Shown here in pieces: positions 1 to 9,188 of a stretch of 64,000 nucleotides of DNA. This DNA is from Neisseria perflava (lineage in GTDB: Bacteria > Pseudomonadota > Gammaproteobacteria > Burkholderiales > Neisseriaceae), in contig NZ_CP079818.1 of NCBI RefSeq assembly GCF_019334725.1, forward strand, positions 2,170,001-2,234,000, given 5' to 3'. How positions within the stretch are numbered: the stretch's first letter is position 1; the number at the start of each line of letters is the position of its first letter. The notes beneath the pieces were generated by a model. The model was not told the origin of the DNA and made no database searches. It worked only from the letters and a program-made list of their open reading frames with translations. Both the position numbers and the translations under genes were made by a program.

Positions 1-1044
1 CACCGGCTGAAAAAATTTTTCCAATGGAAGATTACTGTCGGTATAGGCTTGATTTCCTATTCACTGTATCTGTGGCATTGGCCTGTATTGGCTTTTATGA
101 GATACATCGGTTCAAACAATCTGCCTTCTTATTCGACTGCAGCCGCGATTGTCTTAATGTTTGCACTCTCCCTGCTTTCTTATTATTTTGTCGAGAAGCC
201 GTTTAAAAACTGGAAAGGCTCTTTTGCCCAATCTGTGACATGGGTTTATGCCGTCCCCATGCTTGTTTTGGCCATTATGCCTTTTCTTGCCATGAAGCTC
301 CCGTTTATGCAGCAATACGACCGTATGGGATTGGCACGTTCCTACACTTCTTGTCACAACAATACCGACAAACAGTGTATTTGGGGCGATACAGACAAAC
401 AGCCGGAATTACTGATTCTAGGCGATTCGCATGCCGACCAATATAAAACGTTTTTTGATACCGTCGGCAAAAAAGAAAAATGGTCGGCAGCGATGGTTTC
501 CGCGGACAGTTGCGCCTATGTAGAGGGTTATGCCGCCCCCGTATTCAAGCAAAACGCCTCCTGCCGTGCCGTTTATCAGTATGCCAAAGAGCATCTGCCC
601 CAATACTCAAAAGTGCTTTTGGCCATGCGCTGGGGCAACCAAATGCCTGAAAACAGCAACTCCCTTGCTTACGATCCCGATTTTTTCAAAAAATTCGACC
701 TCATGTTGCAAAAACTTTCTTCGGAAAAACAAGCGGTTTACCTGATGATAGACAACCCTAATCTGTCATACAACGGCTTGCGCGCCTATATTCTGTCTTA
801 CCGCATACCGGGATTTAGTCAAAATCTTGCCATTGATGAAACAGTCACTTCAAAAGGAAATGAACGCATCAAAGAATTGGCAGAAAAATATGCCAACGTG
901 CATATTATCGATGCTACCGCCTATATTCCGGAGAACTTCAAAATCAACGGATTTCCGGTTTATTCCGATAGAGACCACATCAACCCTTACGGCGGCAGAG
1001 AACTGGCCAAGCGTTTTTCTGAAAAACACACGCTTCTTCAATAA
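1..1044 (+). CDS. OafA/PglI-type O-acyltransferase, C-terminal part (5'-truncated by window edge)
   Basis: The reading frame is open from base 1, so the start lies upstream. The visible part has hydrophobic segments with the Trp-rich LWHWP motif typical of the last membrane helices of acyltransferase-3 proteins, then a C-terminal periplasmic SGNH esterase-like domain. In that domain the GDSH block has its Ser codon at 427, and the DxxH block (DRDH) lies at 967-978. Proteins of this build O-acetylate glycans; in Neisseria PglI does so on the pilin glycan. PglI identity is an inference from architecture only. A hairpin terminator follows at 1077. Confidence 0.8.
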   Translation, partial: HRLKKFFQWKITVGIGLISYSLYLWHWPVLAFMRYIGSNNLPSYSTAAAIVLMFALSLLSYYFVEKPFKNWKGSFAQSVTWVYAVPMLVLAIMPFLAMKLPFMQQYDRMGLARSYTSCHNNTDKQCIWGDTDKQPELLILGDSHADQYKTFFDTVGKKEKWSAAMVSADSCAYVEGYAAPVFKQNASCRAVYQYAKEHLPQYSKVLLAMRWGNQMPENSNSLAYDPDFFKKFDLMLQKLSSEKQAVYLMIDNPNLSYNGLRAYILSYRIPGFSQNLAIDETVTSKGNERIKELAEKYANVHIIDATAYIPENFKINGFPVYSDRDHINPYGGRELAKRFSEKHTLLQ

Positions 1045-1076
1045 GCCATAGCCATTCATCCGATGAAATTTGTTAC

Positions 1077-1108
1077 AATTAGCAGTTTGTAAAACTGCTA
1101 ATTTTTTT
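1077..1108 (+). terminator. Intrinsic terminator between acyltransferase and tyrS
   Basis: A perfect 12-bp stem (1077-1088 with 1092-1103) has a 3-nt loop and is followed by a T run. It ends only 12 bases before the tyrS ATG. A TACAAT (1074-1079) just before the stem could be a -10 box for tyrS, in which case the hairpin would fall in or next to the tyrS leader. Confidence 0.7.
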
Positions 1109-1119
1109 GGAAGATATCA

Positions 1120-2415
1120 ATGAGCGTCATCAAAGACCTACAATCGCGTGGCTTAATCGCGCAAACTACCGACATCGAAGCCTTAGACGCTTTGCTAAAC
1201 GAACAAAAAATTTCCCTCTATTGCGGTTTTGACCCGACAGCCGACAGCCTGCACATCGGCCACTTGCTGCCTGTATTGGCATTGCGCCGTTTCCAACAAG
1301 CCGGCCATACGCCGATTGCTTTGGTGGGCGGTGCGACCGGCATGATTGGCGACCCAAGCTTTAAAGCAGCCGAACGCAGCTTGAATTCTGCCGAAACCGT
1401 TGCCGGTTGGGTAGAAAGCATCCGCAACCAACTGACCCCTTTCTTAAGCTTTGACGGCGACAATGCGGCCATTATGGCCAACAACGCCGACTGGTTCGGC
1501 AGCATGAACTGCCTCGACTTCCTGCGCGACATCGGCAAGCATTTCTCTGTCAACGCCATGCTGAACAAGGAATCCGTCAAACAGCGTATCGAGCGCGACG
1601 ATGTGGGCATTTCCTTCACCGAATTCGCCTACTCCCTGCTGCAAGGCTACGACTTTGCCGAATTGAACAAACGCCATGGCGCGGTTTTGGAAATCGGTGG
1701 CTCCGACCAATGGGGCAACATCACTGCCGGTATCGATTTGACTCGCCGCCTGCACCAAAAACAAGTATTCGGCCTGACCCTGCCTTTGGTAACCAAATCA
1801 GACGGCACTAAATTCGGTAAAACCGAAGGTGGCGCGGTATGGTTGAACGCGAAGAAAACTTCTCCGTATCAGTTCTACCAATTCTGGCTGAAAGTAGCCG
1901 ATGCCGATGTGTATAAATTCCTGAAATACTTTACCTTCCTGTCCATCGAAGAAATCGACGCCATCGAAGCCAAAGACAAAGCCAGCGACACCAAGCCAGA
2001 AGCGCAACGCATTCTCGCCGAGGAAATGACCCGTCTGATTCACGGCGAAGAGGCCCTTGCCGCTGCACAACGCATTTCTGAAAGCCTGTTTGCCGAAGAC
2101 CAAAGCCATCTCACCGAAAGCGACTTCGAGCAGCTGGCACTCGACGGACTGCCGACTTTTGTAGTTTCCGAGAGCATCAACGTGGTTGAAACTTTGGTGA
2201 AAACCGGTTTGGCGTCTTCCAACAAAGAAGCGCGCGGTTTTGTAAACAGCAAAGCGGTTTTGCTCAATGGCAAACCTGCTGAAGCCAATAATCCGAACCA
2301 TGCCGCTGAAAAACCTGACGATGCCTACATGCTGACCGACGAACACAAACGTTTCGGCAAATACACCATCGTCCGTCGCGGCAAACGCAACCACGCTTTG
2401 TTGGTTTGGAAATAA
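1120..2415 (+). CDS. tyrS: Tyrosyl-tRNA synthetase
   Basis: This enzyme charges tRNA-Tyr with tyrosine in the cytoplasm. The 431-aa class I synthetase has the HIGH signature at residues 45-48, the GSDQWGN tyrosine-pocket motif, and a KFGKT version of the KMSKS loop at residues 231-235. An S4-like RNA-binding domain at the C-terminus (around GFVNSKAVLLNG) completes the usual length. A GGAAG element precedes the ATG. It appears to be monocistronic, with an AT-DUS hairpin terminator downstream. Confidence 0.97.
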   Translation: MSVIKDLQSRGLIAQTTDIEALDALLNEQKISLYCGFDPTADSLHIGHLLPVLALRRFQQAGHTPIALVGGATGMIGDPSFKAAERSLNSAETVAGWVESIRNQLTPFLSFDGDNAAIMANNADWFGSMNCLDFLRDIGKHFSVNAMLNKESVKQRIERDDVGISFTEFAYSLLQGYDFAELNKRHGAVLEIGGSDQWGNITAGIDLTRRLHQKQVFGLTLPLVTKSDGTKFGKTEGGAVWLNAKKTSPYQFYQFWLKVADADVYKFLKYFTFLSIEEIDAIEAKDKASDTKPEAQRILAEEMTRLIHGEEALAAAQRISESLFAEDQSHLTESDFEQLALDGLPTFVVSESINVVETLVKTGLASSNKEARGFVNSKAVLLNGKPAEANNPNHAAEKPDDAYMLTDEHKRFGKYTIVRRGKRNHALLVWK

Positions 2416-2449
2416 TCGTTAAACATTAAACGCACCGTTTAAAATAATC

Positions 2450-2491
2450 ATGCCGTCTGAAATCAGCCACGCTTTTTTCAGACGGCATTTT
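2450..2491 (+). terminator. AT-type DUS inverted-repeat terminator after tyrS
   Basis: ATGCCGTCTGAA (2450-2461) pairs with TTCAGACGGCAT (2477-2488), followed by a short T run. Both arms carry the minority AT dialect, so the hairpin stays perfectly paired. It lies between convergent tyrS and hslO. Confidence 0.75.
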
Positions 2492-2585
2492 CTATTGATA
2501 ATATCCAATTTTCCAAAAAGAAAGGACAGGTTTTACACCTGCCCTTCTATTAAGCCAATTTCCTTAAGAAACTTTTATCCCACAC

Positions 2586-3482
2586 TTACTGCAAACGCTC
2601 ATTTTCTTGACGTACGGCATTCACCACATCCGCGCCAAACAAAGCGTTGACATCGGTTTCATCAAACACATACTTAGTATGGCAGAAATCACAATCGATT
2701 TGAATGCTGCCTTGTTCTGCCACCACGCCGCCGACTTCCTGACCGCCAAGCATCAACAGCATATCACTGACTTTGCCGCGTGAGCAGGTGCAGGCAAATT
2801 CAATGGTCTCTGGTTCAAAAACGCGGGGCGGGGTTTCATGGTAAAGGCGGTAAAGGGCGTGATGCGCGTCCAAACCGGTCAATTCTTGCGGAGTAAGCGT
2901 TTGCGCAAGCGTAGTCACATGCTCCCATGCAGCATCATCCAATTCTTCCTCCGGCAGACGTTGCAGCAATAATGCACCTGCGGCTTGGTCGTCGGCGGCA
3001 AGCGTAATATAGGTATCGAGCTGCTCGGAACGTTTCATATAGTTGACCAACATTTGCGCAATGCTGTCGCCTTCCAGCGGTACAACACCTTGCCATGGGT
3101 CGGCATCTTTAGGCTGATGGGTCAAAACGAACACGCTGTTTTCGCCCAACAGCTCAGTCAGGCTTTCATCATCACGGATTTCAGCAGTTTCGTCCCAACG
3201 CGCGGTAGCACGGACAGTATTTTCAGAAGTCGCTTCCACCACCAACATTTTCAGACGGCCCTGACCTTGAACCTGAACAATCAGCGCGCCTTCATTTTTA
3301 AGGTTGGCAGACAATAAAGAACCAGCAGCCAACAATTCGCCCAATGCGCGACGGATGGCGACAGGATAATGTTTTTGGTTGACGATGTGGTGCCAAACCT
3401 TTTCGAGGCGGATGTGCATGCCGCGGATAGGCATATCGTCGAAGATAAAGCGTGTACGGATATCGCTGTGATTTTGTGTCAT
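2586..3482 (-). CDS. hslO: Hsp33 redox-regulated chaperone
   Basis: Hsp33 is a cytosolic holdase chaperone switched on when oxidation releases zinc from four cysteines. The 298-aa product is of normal family length. The C-terminal zinc site is complete: Cys231-x-Cys233 and Cys264-x2-Cys267. The N-terminal portion (FDDMPIRGMHIRLEKVW) matches the substrate-binding core. It converges with tyrS. The 260 bases upstream separate it from the divergent NlpC/P60 gene. Confidence 0.96.
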   Translation of the reverse strand: MTQNHSDIRTRFIFDDMPIRGMHIRLEKVWHHIVNQKHYPVAIRRALGELLAAGSLLSANLKNEGALIVQVQGQGRLKMLVVEATSENTVRATARWDETAEIRDDESLTELLGENSVFVLTHQPKDADPWQGVVPLEGDSIAQMLVNYMKRSEQLDTYITLAADDQAAGALLLQRLPEEELDDAAWEHVTTLAQTLTPQELTGLDAHHALYRLYHETPPRVFEPETIEFACTCSRGKVSDMLLMLGGQEVGGVVAEQGSIQIDCDFCHTKYVFDETDVNALFGADVVNAVRQENERLQ

Positions 3483-3742
3483 GTCAGTCTCTGAAAATAA
3501 ATCAATGAATGCCGCTTATATGGTTGCAGCATCGGATAAATCAAGCGAAACCGCATTTAATGTTTTTCTAGTTTGTTTGGAAACAAGGGTTTAACGCAAA
3601 ATAACAGCAGTTTTTTTGCCAAAAAGACGGTTTTTGAATACAATCAAGCAGATAACAAGAGAATGATACGGGATAACATCTCAGAAACCGGCAATGTGCC
3701 TGCAATCGGCAGGGAATGCCTTCTGAAACGGAAGTTTTTATA

Positions 3743-4372
3743 ATGAATTTTTTACTCCGGCTCGCAGCAGTTTGGACTTCGGTCGCCATGCTCGCGAGCG
3801 TCAATTTTTCTTACGCCGATGATTTGGAAAACCTGATTACCACCCGTCAGCATGTTTTAAACCAATTCAACGACAACGCCAACGTTTACGGCAATACGCG
3901 TCAGGCAACCCCTGTCCACCCCGTCAATACACACCCCGCTTCAAGCAACAATACGCGCGCATCCTCAGGCAATGCAGACGAATTGATCGGCAGCGCCATG
4001 GGCTTGCTCGGCGTAGCCTACCGCTACGGCGGCACATCGGCTTCTACCGGCTTTGACTGCAGCGGCTTCATGCAACACATCTTTAAACGCGCCATGGGCG
4101 TAAACCTGCCGCGCACATCTGCCGAACAGGCGCAAATGGGCGTTGCCGTGAGCCGTTCGGAATTACAGCCGGGCGACATGGTCTTTTTCCGCACCATGGG
4201 GCGCGGCCGCATTTCCCACGTCGGCCTTTACATTGGCAACAACAATTTCATTCATGCGCCGAGAACGGGCAAACGTATCGAAATTACCAGCCTCAGCCAC
4301 AAATATTGGAACGCGAAATACGCCTTCGGCCGCCGCGTGAAGAAAAACGATCCATCCCGCTTCTTGAATTGA
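3743..4372 (+). CDS. NlpC/P60 family secreted peptidoglycan endopeptidase
   Basis: The product is a predicted secreted cysteine peptidase that cuts peptide stems of peptidoglycan. From the ATG at 3743 it has 209 aa with a signal peptide (hydrophobic MNFLLRLAAVW..., likely cut after SYA). A Ser/Thr/Asn-rich linker follows, then the NlpC/P60 domain with Cys106 in DCSGF, His159 in ISHVGLY and His171 in FIHAP. An upstream ATG at 3716 is in frame but lies in a degenerate DUS-like string and would bury the signal peptide, so 3743 is preferred. The gene ends 8 bases before the next small gene. Confidence 0.9.
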   Translation: MNFLLRLAAVWTSVAMLASVNFSYADDLENLITTRQHVLNQFNDNANVYGNTRQATPVHPVNTHPASSNNTRASSGNADELIGSAMGLLGVAYRYGGTSASTGFDCSGFMQHIFKRAMGVNLPRTSAEQAQMGVAVSRSELQPGDMVFFRTMGRGRISHVGLYIGNNNFIHAPRTGKRIEITSLSHKYWNAKYAFGRRVKKNDPSRFLN

Positions 4373-4380
4373 GGTGCATA

Positions 4381-4602
4381 ATGGCGATGCCGCAAATGCC
4401 CAAATGGTATGACGACGACGGTCAGATTGTTTCCTGCACCGAAAAAGTTAAAGTCATGACCGAAAACTTGAACGAACTGTACCAAATAGCGCAGGACGCA
4501 TTTGAAGATGCGCTGCTGATGGGTTGCTCCGAAAAACAGTTGCGCGAATACTTCCGCGACTTAATGGCCGGACTGGAAAACCCTTATCAAAAAAACGGTT
4601 AG
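4381..4602 (+). CDS. Conserved hypothetical small protein (73 aa)
   Basis: A short acidic, soluble protein beginning MAMPQMPKWYDDDG, with no signal peptide or membrane segment. The start at 4381 has a GAGGTG ribosome-binding site. The gene is probably co-transcribed with the NlpC/P60 gene 8 bases upstream and is closed by a DUS terminator. I do not recognise a functional family; the tight coupling suggests a role connected with the hydrolase, but this is inference only. Confidence 0.75.
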   Translation: MAMPQMPKWYDDDGQIVSCTEKVKVMTENLNELYQIAQDAFEDALLMGCSEKQLREYFRDLMAGLENPYQKNG

Positions 4603-4618
4603 TTATTCGATCCATACA

Positions 4619-4660
4619 AAAAAGGCCGTCTGAAAGTTTTTCAGACGGCCTTTTTTATCG
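4619..4660 (+). terminator. DUS inverted-repeat terminator
   Basis: AAGGCCGTCTGAAA and TTTCAGACGGCCTT form a strong stem around a 4-5 nt loop, with a poly-T tail on the plus strand and an A run on the other side. It can serve both the small gene at 4381 and the convergent sdaA. Confidence 0.85.
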
Positions 4661-4681
4661 TGCAGATCCCCTACCCTATTG

Positions 4682-6082
4682 CTAACATTCCACCACGCGC
4701 ACGGATACCGGTATGGCTTTTTTCTGCAAGGTAATGGCTAGGCCTGCGAGTGAGGTTTCTTTGTAGGTTGCCTTCATATCGCGGCCGGTTTGCAACATGG
4801 TTTGAATCACTTCATCAAGTGAGACTTTTTTATCTGTGCCGTCTTCCAAAAGCGCGAGGGTGGCGAGCTTGAGGGCTTTTTCGGCGGCGATGCCGTTGCG
4901 CTCGATACAGGGGATTTGCACCAAGCCGCCGACAGGGTCGCAGGTCAGACCCAAGTGGTGTTCCATGGCCATTTCGGCGGCGTTTTCCACTTGTTTCGGT
5001 GTACCGCCGATGACTTCGGCGTATGCGCCCGCCGCCATGGAACATGCTACGCCAACTTCGCCTTGGCAGCCGACATCCGCGCCGGAAATTGACGCATTGG
5101 TTTTATACAAAATACCGATGGCACCGGCAGTCAGCAGGAAATCCTCAACACGAGATTGGTTAGCGTGCGGATTAAATTTGCGGAAATAGTGTAAGACGGC
5201 AGGAATAATGCCTGCTGCGCCGTTGGTCGGTGCGGTGACAACGCGGCCGCCGGCGGCATTTTCTTCATTGACCGCCATGGCGTACACCATCGGCCAAAGT
5301 TGGGTATTGACGATTTCGCTCTCGCGCAGGACTTTGAGTTTGGCCGCCAACTGCGGCGCGCGGCGGCGGACGTTCAAGCCGCCCGGCAATTGCCCTTCCG
5401 CACCCAAGCCGCGCTTGATGCAGTTTTCCATCACATCGGCCACAGCGGCCACACGACGGCGGACTTCCTCCTCATCGCAACCTGCCAACGCCGCTTCATT
5501 AGCCAACACGACTTCGGAAATATTCAACTGGTTCAGACGGCATTGTGCCAACAACTCGTCGCAGTTTTCGTAAGGGTATGGCACGTCTGAATTTTCCTGC
5601 GCTTCTTGTGCAAACCCTTCGTCTGTTACGATAAAACCGCCGCCAACCGAATAATAGATCTGTTCTTTCAGCTTCAGGCCGTCTGAATTATAGGCGATAA
5701 AGTTCAAACCGTTCGGATGTTTGGGCAACACTTTGTCGCCGCGGATATCCAAATCTTTTTCGGGATTGAAGGTCATTTCACGGCCGTTGAATTTTAAAAC
5801 GTGCTGCGTGCGGATGCGTTCCAAGCGTTGGGGGATGTCTGCAAGCGGAATATCGTGCGGCAGGCTGCCTTCCAAACCAAGCAATAATGCATCGAATGTA
5901 CCGTGTCCGATACCGGTCAAAGCAAGCGAGCCGTACACTTCACTGACAATACGTGCCACTTGTGTATCTAAGTTTTCGGCATGCAGCAAATCGGCAAAAG
6001 CGGCCGCGGCCTTCATCGGGCCGACGGTGTGCGAGCTGGACGGGCCGATGCCGATTTTGAAAATATCAAAGATGCTGATCAT
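4682..6082 (-). CDS. sdaA: L-serine dehydratase (iron-sulfur type)
   Basis: The enzyme deaminates L-serine to pyruvate and ammonia using a [4Fe-4S] cluster rather than PLP. The 466-aa single-chain protein begins with the beta domain (ISIFDIFKIGIGPSSSHTVGPM). The catalytic alpha part carries cysteines in GADVGCQGEVGVACSM and in the CDPVGGLVQIPC cluster-binding region. Length and order match single-chain SdaA. It lies downstream of the glycosyltransferase and dxs on the same strand, with a DUS in between. Confidence 0.95.
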   Translation of the reverse strand: MISIFDIFKIGIGPSSSHTVGPMKAAAAFADLLHAENLDTQVARIVSEVYGSLALTGIGHGTFDALLLGLEGSLPHDIPLADIPQRLERIRTQHVLKFNGREMTFNPEKDLDIRGDKVLPKHPNGLNFIAYNSDGLKLKEQIYYSVGGGFIVTDEGFAQEAQENSDVPYPYENCDELLAQCRLNQLNISEVVLANEAALAGCDEEEVRRRVAAVADVMENCIKRGLGAEGQLPGGLNVRRRAPQLAAKLKVLRESEIVNTQLWPMVYAMAVNEENAAGGRVVTAPTNGAAGIIPAVLHYFRKFNPHANQSRVEDFLLTAGAIGILYKTNASISGADVGCQGEVGVACSMAAGAYAEVIGGTPKQVENAAEMAMEHHLGLTCDPVGGLVQIPCIERNGIAAEKALKLATLALLEDGTDKKVSLDEVIQTMLQTGRDMKATYKETSLAGLAITLQKKAIPVSVRVVEC

Positions 6083-6119
6083 AATTTTCCTATCATTGTG
6101 TGTGCGGGCGGGCTGTTTT

Positions 6120-7130
6120 TCAGACGGCCTTAAGGCCTAAAGAGGAATCTTTTGCACCGCTTGCCAATGCAAGTACCAAATGTCCGACAGTCATCAAAGG
6201 ATCGCCTGCTTCCGGCGAGGTGTATTTCAGCGTCAGCGGTTTTTTACGCAAGGGTTCGTAATGGCTGACTTTACAATGCGGGTCTTCCAAACTTGTAGAA
6301 CCGGCGCGGTATCTGTATGCCAACAGCCGTAAATCGTTCAAGTCCATCTTCATGCCGTTATCCAACAATTCGCGCAACTGGTTTTCCCAGGCAATATCGG
6401 TACTTCCGTCTTTAATGGCAATCAAGATGGACTTTTCGAGGATTTTTTTGATGTGCTGGTTCAAGGAGCGGATTGGGAAATGCCCCAGCCACAACAAATT
6501 GGTCTCTGCAAATTGTGCGGAAAACTGCTCGATAAACCAGGAATGTAAACCTCGATAATTCGGCGAATGAAACAGGGTTGATTTAACCTTGTTGCCATCT
6601 TTATCCAACATGTAATGGCAGCCGATAATCACGCTGCAAGATTCGGCAGCCCATCTGGGAATAATGACTTTGGGGGTAAAGAGCGTTTCGAGGCGTTGCT
6701 CGGTAAATTGTGTGGTGAAATCGGGGTTGTATTGCAACGATGTCGGTAAATAGCCGCGCCAAAGGTACATGCCGATCCTGTTTTCGCCGATGACATCCAA
6801 AAGTTGTTCCAGCATGATACGGCTAGGACATGAAATAAATTCGTCCGCATCCAGCGGAAAAACGAAATCTATCGCTTCATCTTTTGCTACAAGCTGCTTC
6901 ATAAGCAGGTTTACCAATTGCTCTTGATTGTACTTGAGCGCTTGATATTGATAGATAAATACCGGTAAACCTTCTTCTTTCAATTGAATCAAGATTTCCC
7001 TTGTGCCATCGCTGCTGCCATGATCGATGATGTGCATTTCATCCATCAGCTCGAGATTATGACGGACAAACGATTCGATAACGTCGTTTTCGTTGCGCAC
7101 CATACTGATGCTGATTAATTTTTTTCCCAT
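6120..7130 (-). CDS. Family 2/92-like glycosyltransferase
   Basis: The 336-aa protein opens with a GT-A nucleotide-binding strand (KKLISISMVRNENDVI) and the HIIDHGSSDGT segment. A DAD motif in PLDADEF probably coordinates the metal and sugar nucleotide. No signal peptide or membrane segment is seen, so it should act on the cytoplasmic side of a glycan pathway. Its substrate cannot be read from sequence. The last residues KAV and the stop codon come from an in-frame DUS on the minus strand. It sits 35 bases downstream of dxs without functional relation. Confidence 0.85.
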   Translation of the reverse strand: MGKKLISISMVRNENDVIESFVRHNLELMDEMHIIDHGSSDGTREILIQLKEEGLPVFIYQYQALKYNQEQLVNLLMKQLVAKDEAIDFVFPLDADEFISCPSRIMLEQLLDVIGENRIGMYLWRGYLPTSLQYNPDFTTQFTEQRLETLFTPKVIIPRWAAESCSVIIGCHYMLDKDGNKVKSTLFHSPNYRGLHSWFIEQFSAQFAETNLLWLGHFPIRSLNQHIKKILEKSILIAIKDGSTDIAWENQLRELLDNGMKMDLNDLRLLAYRYRAGSTSLEDPHCKVSHYEPLRKKPLTLKYTSPEAGDPLMTVGHLVLALASGAKDSSLGLKAV

Positions 7131-7165
7131 AAATTACGCAATGTATTGAGATGTTTTAATATTTT

Positions 7166-9055
7166 TCAGACGGCCTCTATCCAACCGGCAATGCGTTTTT
7201 CAACGGCTTCGGCATTCAGCCCCAAATCGGCTAAGAGTTTTTTCGGATCGCCGTGTTCGGTAACTTTGTCTTCTACACCCAGCAGCAATACCGGTTTGCA
7301 GATGCCGTGTTTCCCCAACACTTCCAACACCGCGCTGCCTGCGCCGCCTTGTTCGGCGTTTTCTTCGGCGGTAACGACGTAATCGTGGCTTCTGGCGAGA
7401 CGGACGATCAGTTCTTCGTCTATCGGTTTGACAAAGCGCATATCGGCAACGGTCGCGTTCAGCTTGTCGGCAGCGGCCAATGATGGGGTAACCATGCTGC
7501 CAAAGGCGATAACGGCAATTTTCTCGCCTTCGCGACGGATGATGCCTTTGCCGATTTCAACGGTTTCCAGGCCGTCTGAAACGGTTGCACCCGTACCTGT
7601 ACCGCGCGGATAACGGACGGCGGACGGCGAATTTGCCTGATAGCAGGTTGAGAGCAGCAGGCGGCATTCGTTTTCATCGCTTGGTGCGGCAATAATCATG
7701 TTCGGCACGCAACGCAAAAAGCTCAAGTCGTACAAACCGGCATGGGTCGGGCCGTCTGCACCGACAATACCTGCACGGTCGATAGCGAACAAAACAGGCA
7801 GGTTTTGCAAGGCAACGTCGTGTACCAACTGGTCGTAAGCGCGTTGCAGGAAAGTGGAGTAAATCGCCACGACGGGCTTGATGCCTTCACATGCCAAACC
7901 GCCCGCAAAGGTAACGGCGTGTTGCTCAGCGATTCCGACGTCGAAATAGCGGTCGGGGAATTGCTGTTCAAACTCAACCAAGCCGCTGCCCTCGCGCATG
8001 GCAGGCGTGATGGCAACCAGACGCTCGTCCGCCGCCGCTTGGTCGCACAGCCATTGGCCGAATACTTGCGTATAAGTCGGTTTGGCCGCGGCAGGTTTGA
8101 CTTCCGGCGCAGGCACTTCGCTCGGCAGCTTGGCGACAGCGTGGTATTTGACAGGATCGTTTTCGGCGAATTTGTAGCCGTTGCCTTTTTTGGTGATGAC
8201 GTGCAGCAACTGAGGGCCTTTGCGGCCGCGCAAGTCTTTTAATACATCCACCAGATTTTCAACGTTGTGTCCGTCCACCGGGCCTGTATAACGGAAACCG
8301 AAGTTTTCAAACAAAGACAGCGACTGTTTTGCGTGTTCCGCTTCGCCTGCCAAGGTTTTGATTTTATTTTCAACTTTTTGGGCAAGCTCCATCGCACCGG
8401 GCAATTTATCCAATACTTTGCTCGATTGGGCTTTGATGGTGCTCAATAGGCCGTGCATATCGCGCACGACGTTACTGGCGAGATATTTCGGCAGCGCGCC
8501 GACATTGGGGGAAATCGACATTTCGTTGTCGTTGAGGATGACCAGCAAATCGACATCCATATCGCCTGCGCAATTCAGGGCTTCAAACGCCTGACCTGCC
8601 GTCATGGCTCCGTCGCCGATGATGGCAACGCTGCGGCGGTTGTTGCCCAACTGTTTGTCCGCAACAGCCATGCCCAAGGCCGCACCGATGGATGTGGAAG
8701 AATGGCCTACGCCGAACGCGTCGTATTCCGACTCGCTGCGTTTTGGGAAACCGGCCAAACCGCCGTATTGGCGCATGGTGTGCATTTGATTTTTGCGGCC
8801 GGTCAGGATTTTGTGCGGATAGCTTTGATGGCCGACATCCCAGACCAAATGGTCTTCGGGCGTGTCGTACACATAATGCAGTGCCACCGTCAGCTCGACC
8901 GCGCCCAAGTTACTGGCGAAATGGCCACCCGTCTTACCGACGGAATCCAACAGAAATTCGCGCAATTCGGCGGCGACTTGCGGCAGCTGTTTTTTCTCCA
9001 GACGGCGCAAATCCTGAGGCGTATCGATAATATCGAGCAAAGGGCTTGGGTTCAT
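7166..9055 (-). CDS. dxs: 1-Deoxy-D-xylulose-5-phosphate synthase
   Basis: This thiamine-diphosphate enzyme joins pyruvate and glyceraldehyde-3-phosphate in the first step of the MEP isoprenoid pathway. It has the usual length, 629 aa. The TPP-binding GDGAMTAGQAFEALN...NDNEMSIS stretch lies near residues 150-185, and a transketolase-like pyrimidine domain with the GIAEQHAVTFAGG signature lies near residue 370. The final EAV and stop codon are encoded by an in-frame DUS (plus-strand 7165-7176). It is divergent from orn. Confidence 0.97.
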   Translation of the reverse strand: MNPSPLLDIIDTPQDLRRLEKKQLPQVAAELREFLLDSVGKTGGHFASNLGAVELTVALHYVYDTPEDHLVWDVGHQSYPHKILTGRKNQMHTMRQYGGLAGFPKRSESEYDAFGVGHSSTSIGAALGMAVADKQLGNNRRSVAIIGDGAMTAGQAFEALNCAGDMDVDLLVILNDNEMSISPNVGALPKYLASNVVRDMHGLLSTIKAQSSKVLDKLPGAMELAQKVENKIKTLAGEAEHAKQSLSLFENFGFRYTGPVDGHNVENLVDVLKDLRGRKGPQLLHVITKKGNGYKFAENDPVKYHAVAKLPSEVPAPEVKPAAAKPTYTQVFGQWLCDQAAADERLVAITPAMREGSGLVEFEQQFPDRYFDVGIAEQHAVTFAGGLACEGIKPVVAIYSTFLQRAYDQLVHDVALQNLPVLFAIDRAGIVGADGPTHAGLYDLSFLRCVPNMIIAAPSDENECRLLLSTCYQANSPSAVRYPRGTGTGATVSDGLETVEIGKGIIRREGEKIAVIAFGSMVTPSLAAADKLNATVADMRFVKPIDEELIVRLARSHDYVVTAEENAEQGGAGSAVLEVLGKHGICKPVLLLGVEDKVTEHGDPKKLLADLGLNAEAVEKRIAGWIEAV

Positions 9056-9176
9056 GATTTTTGGCGGTGATTTTTTGTGTAACGGACGATTATATCAAGA
9101 GATTGCACAACTTGTTACAAATGCTTTCAGACGGCCCGAACCTTTATCCTTTATAATACTGCCAACTGAAAACACA

Positions 9177-9188
9177 AGGCCGTCTGAA
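9177..9188 (+). repeat. DUS directly abutting the orn start codon
   Basis: AGGCCGTCTGAA ends on the base before the orn ATG. It occupies the place where a Shine-Dalgarno sequence would be, with AAGG about 9-12 bases upstream of the ATG as the only purine-rich core. Confidence 0.85.
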
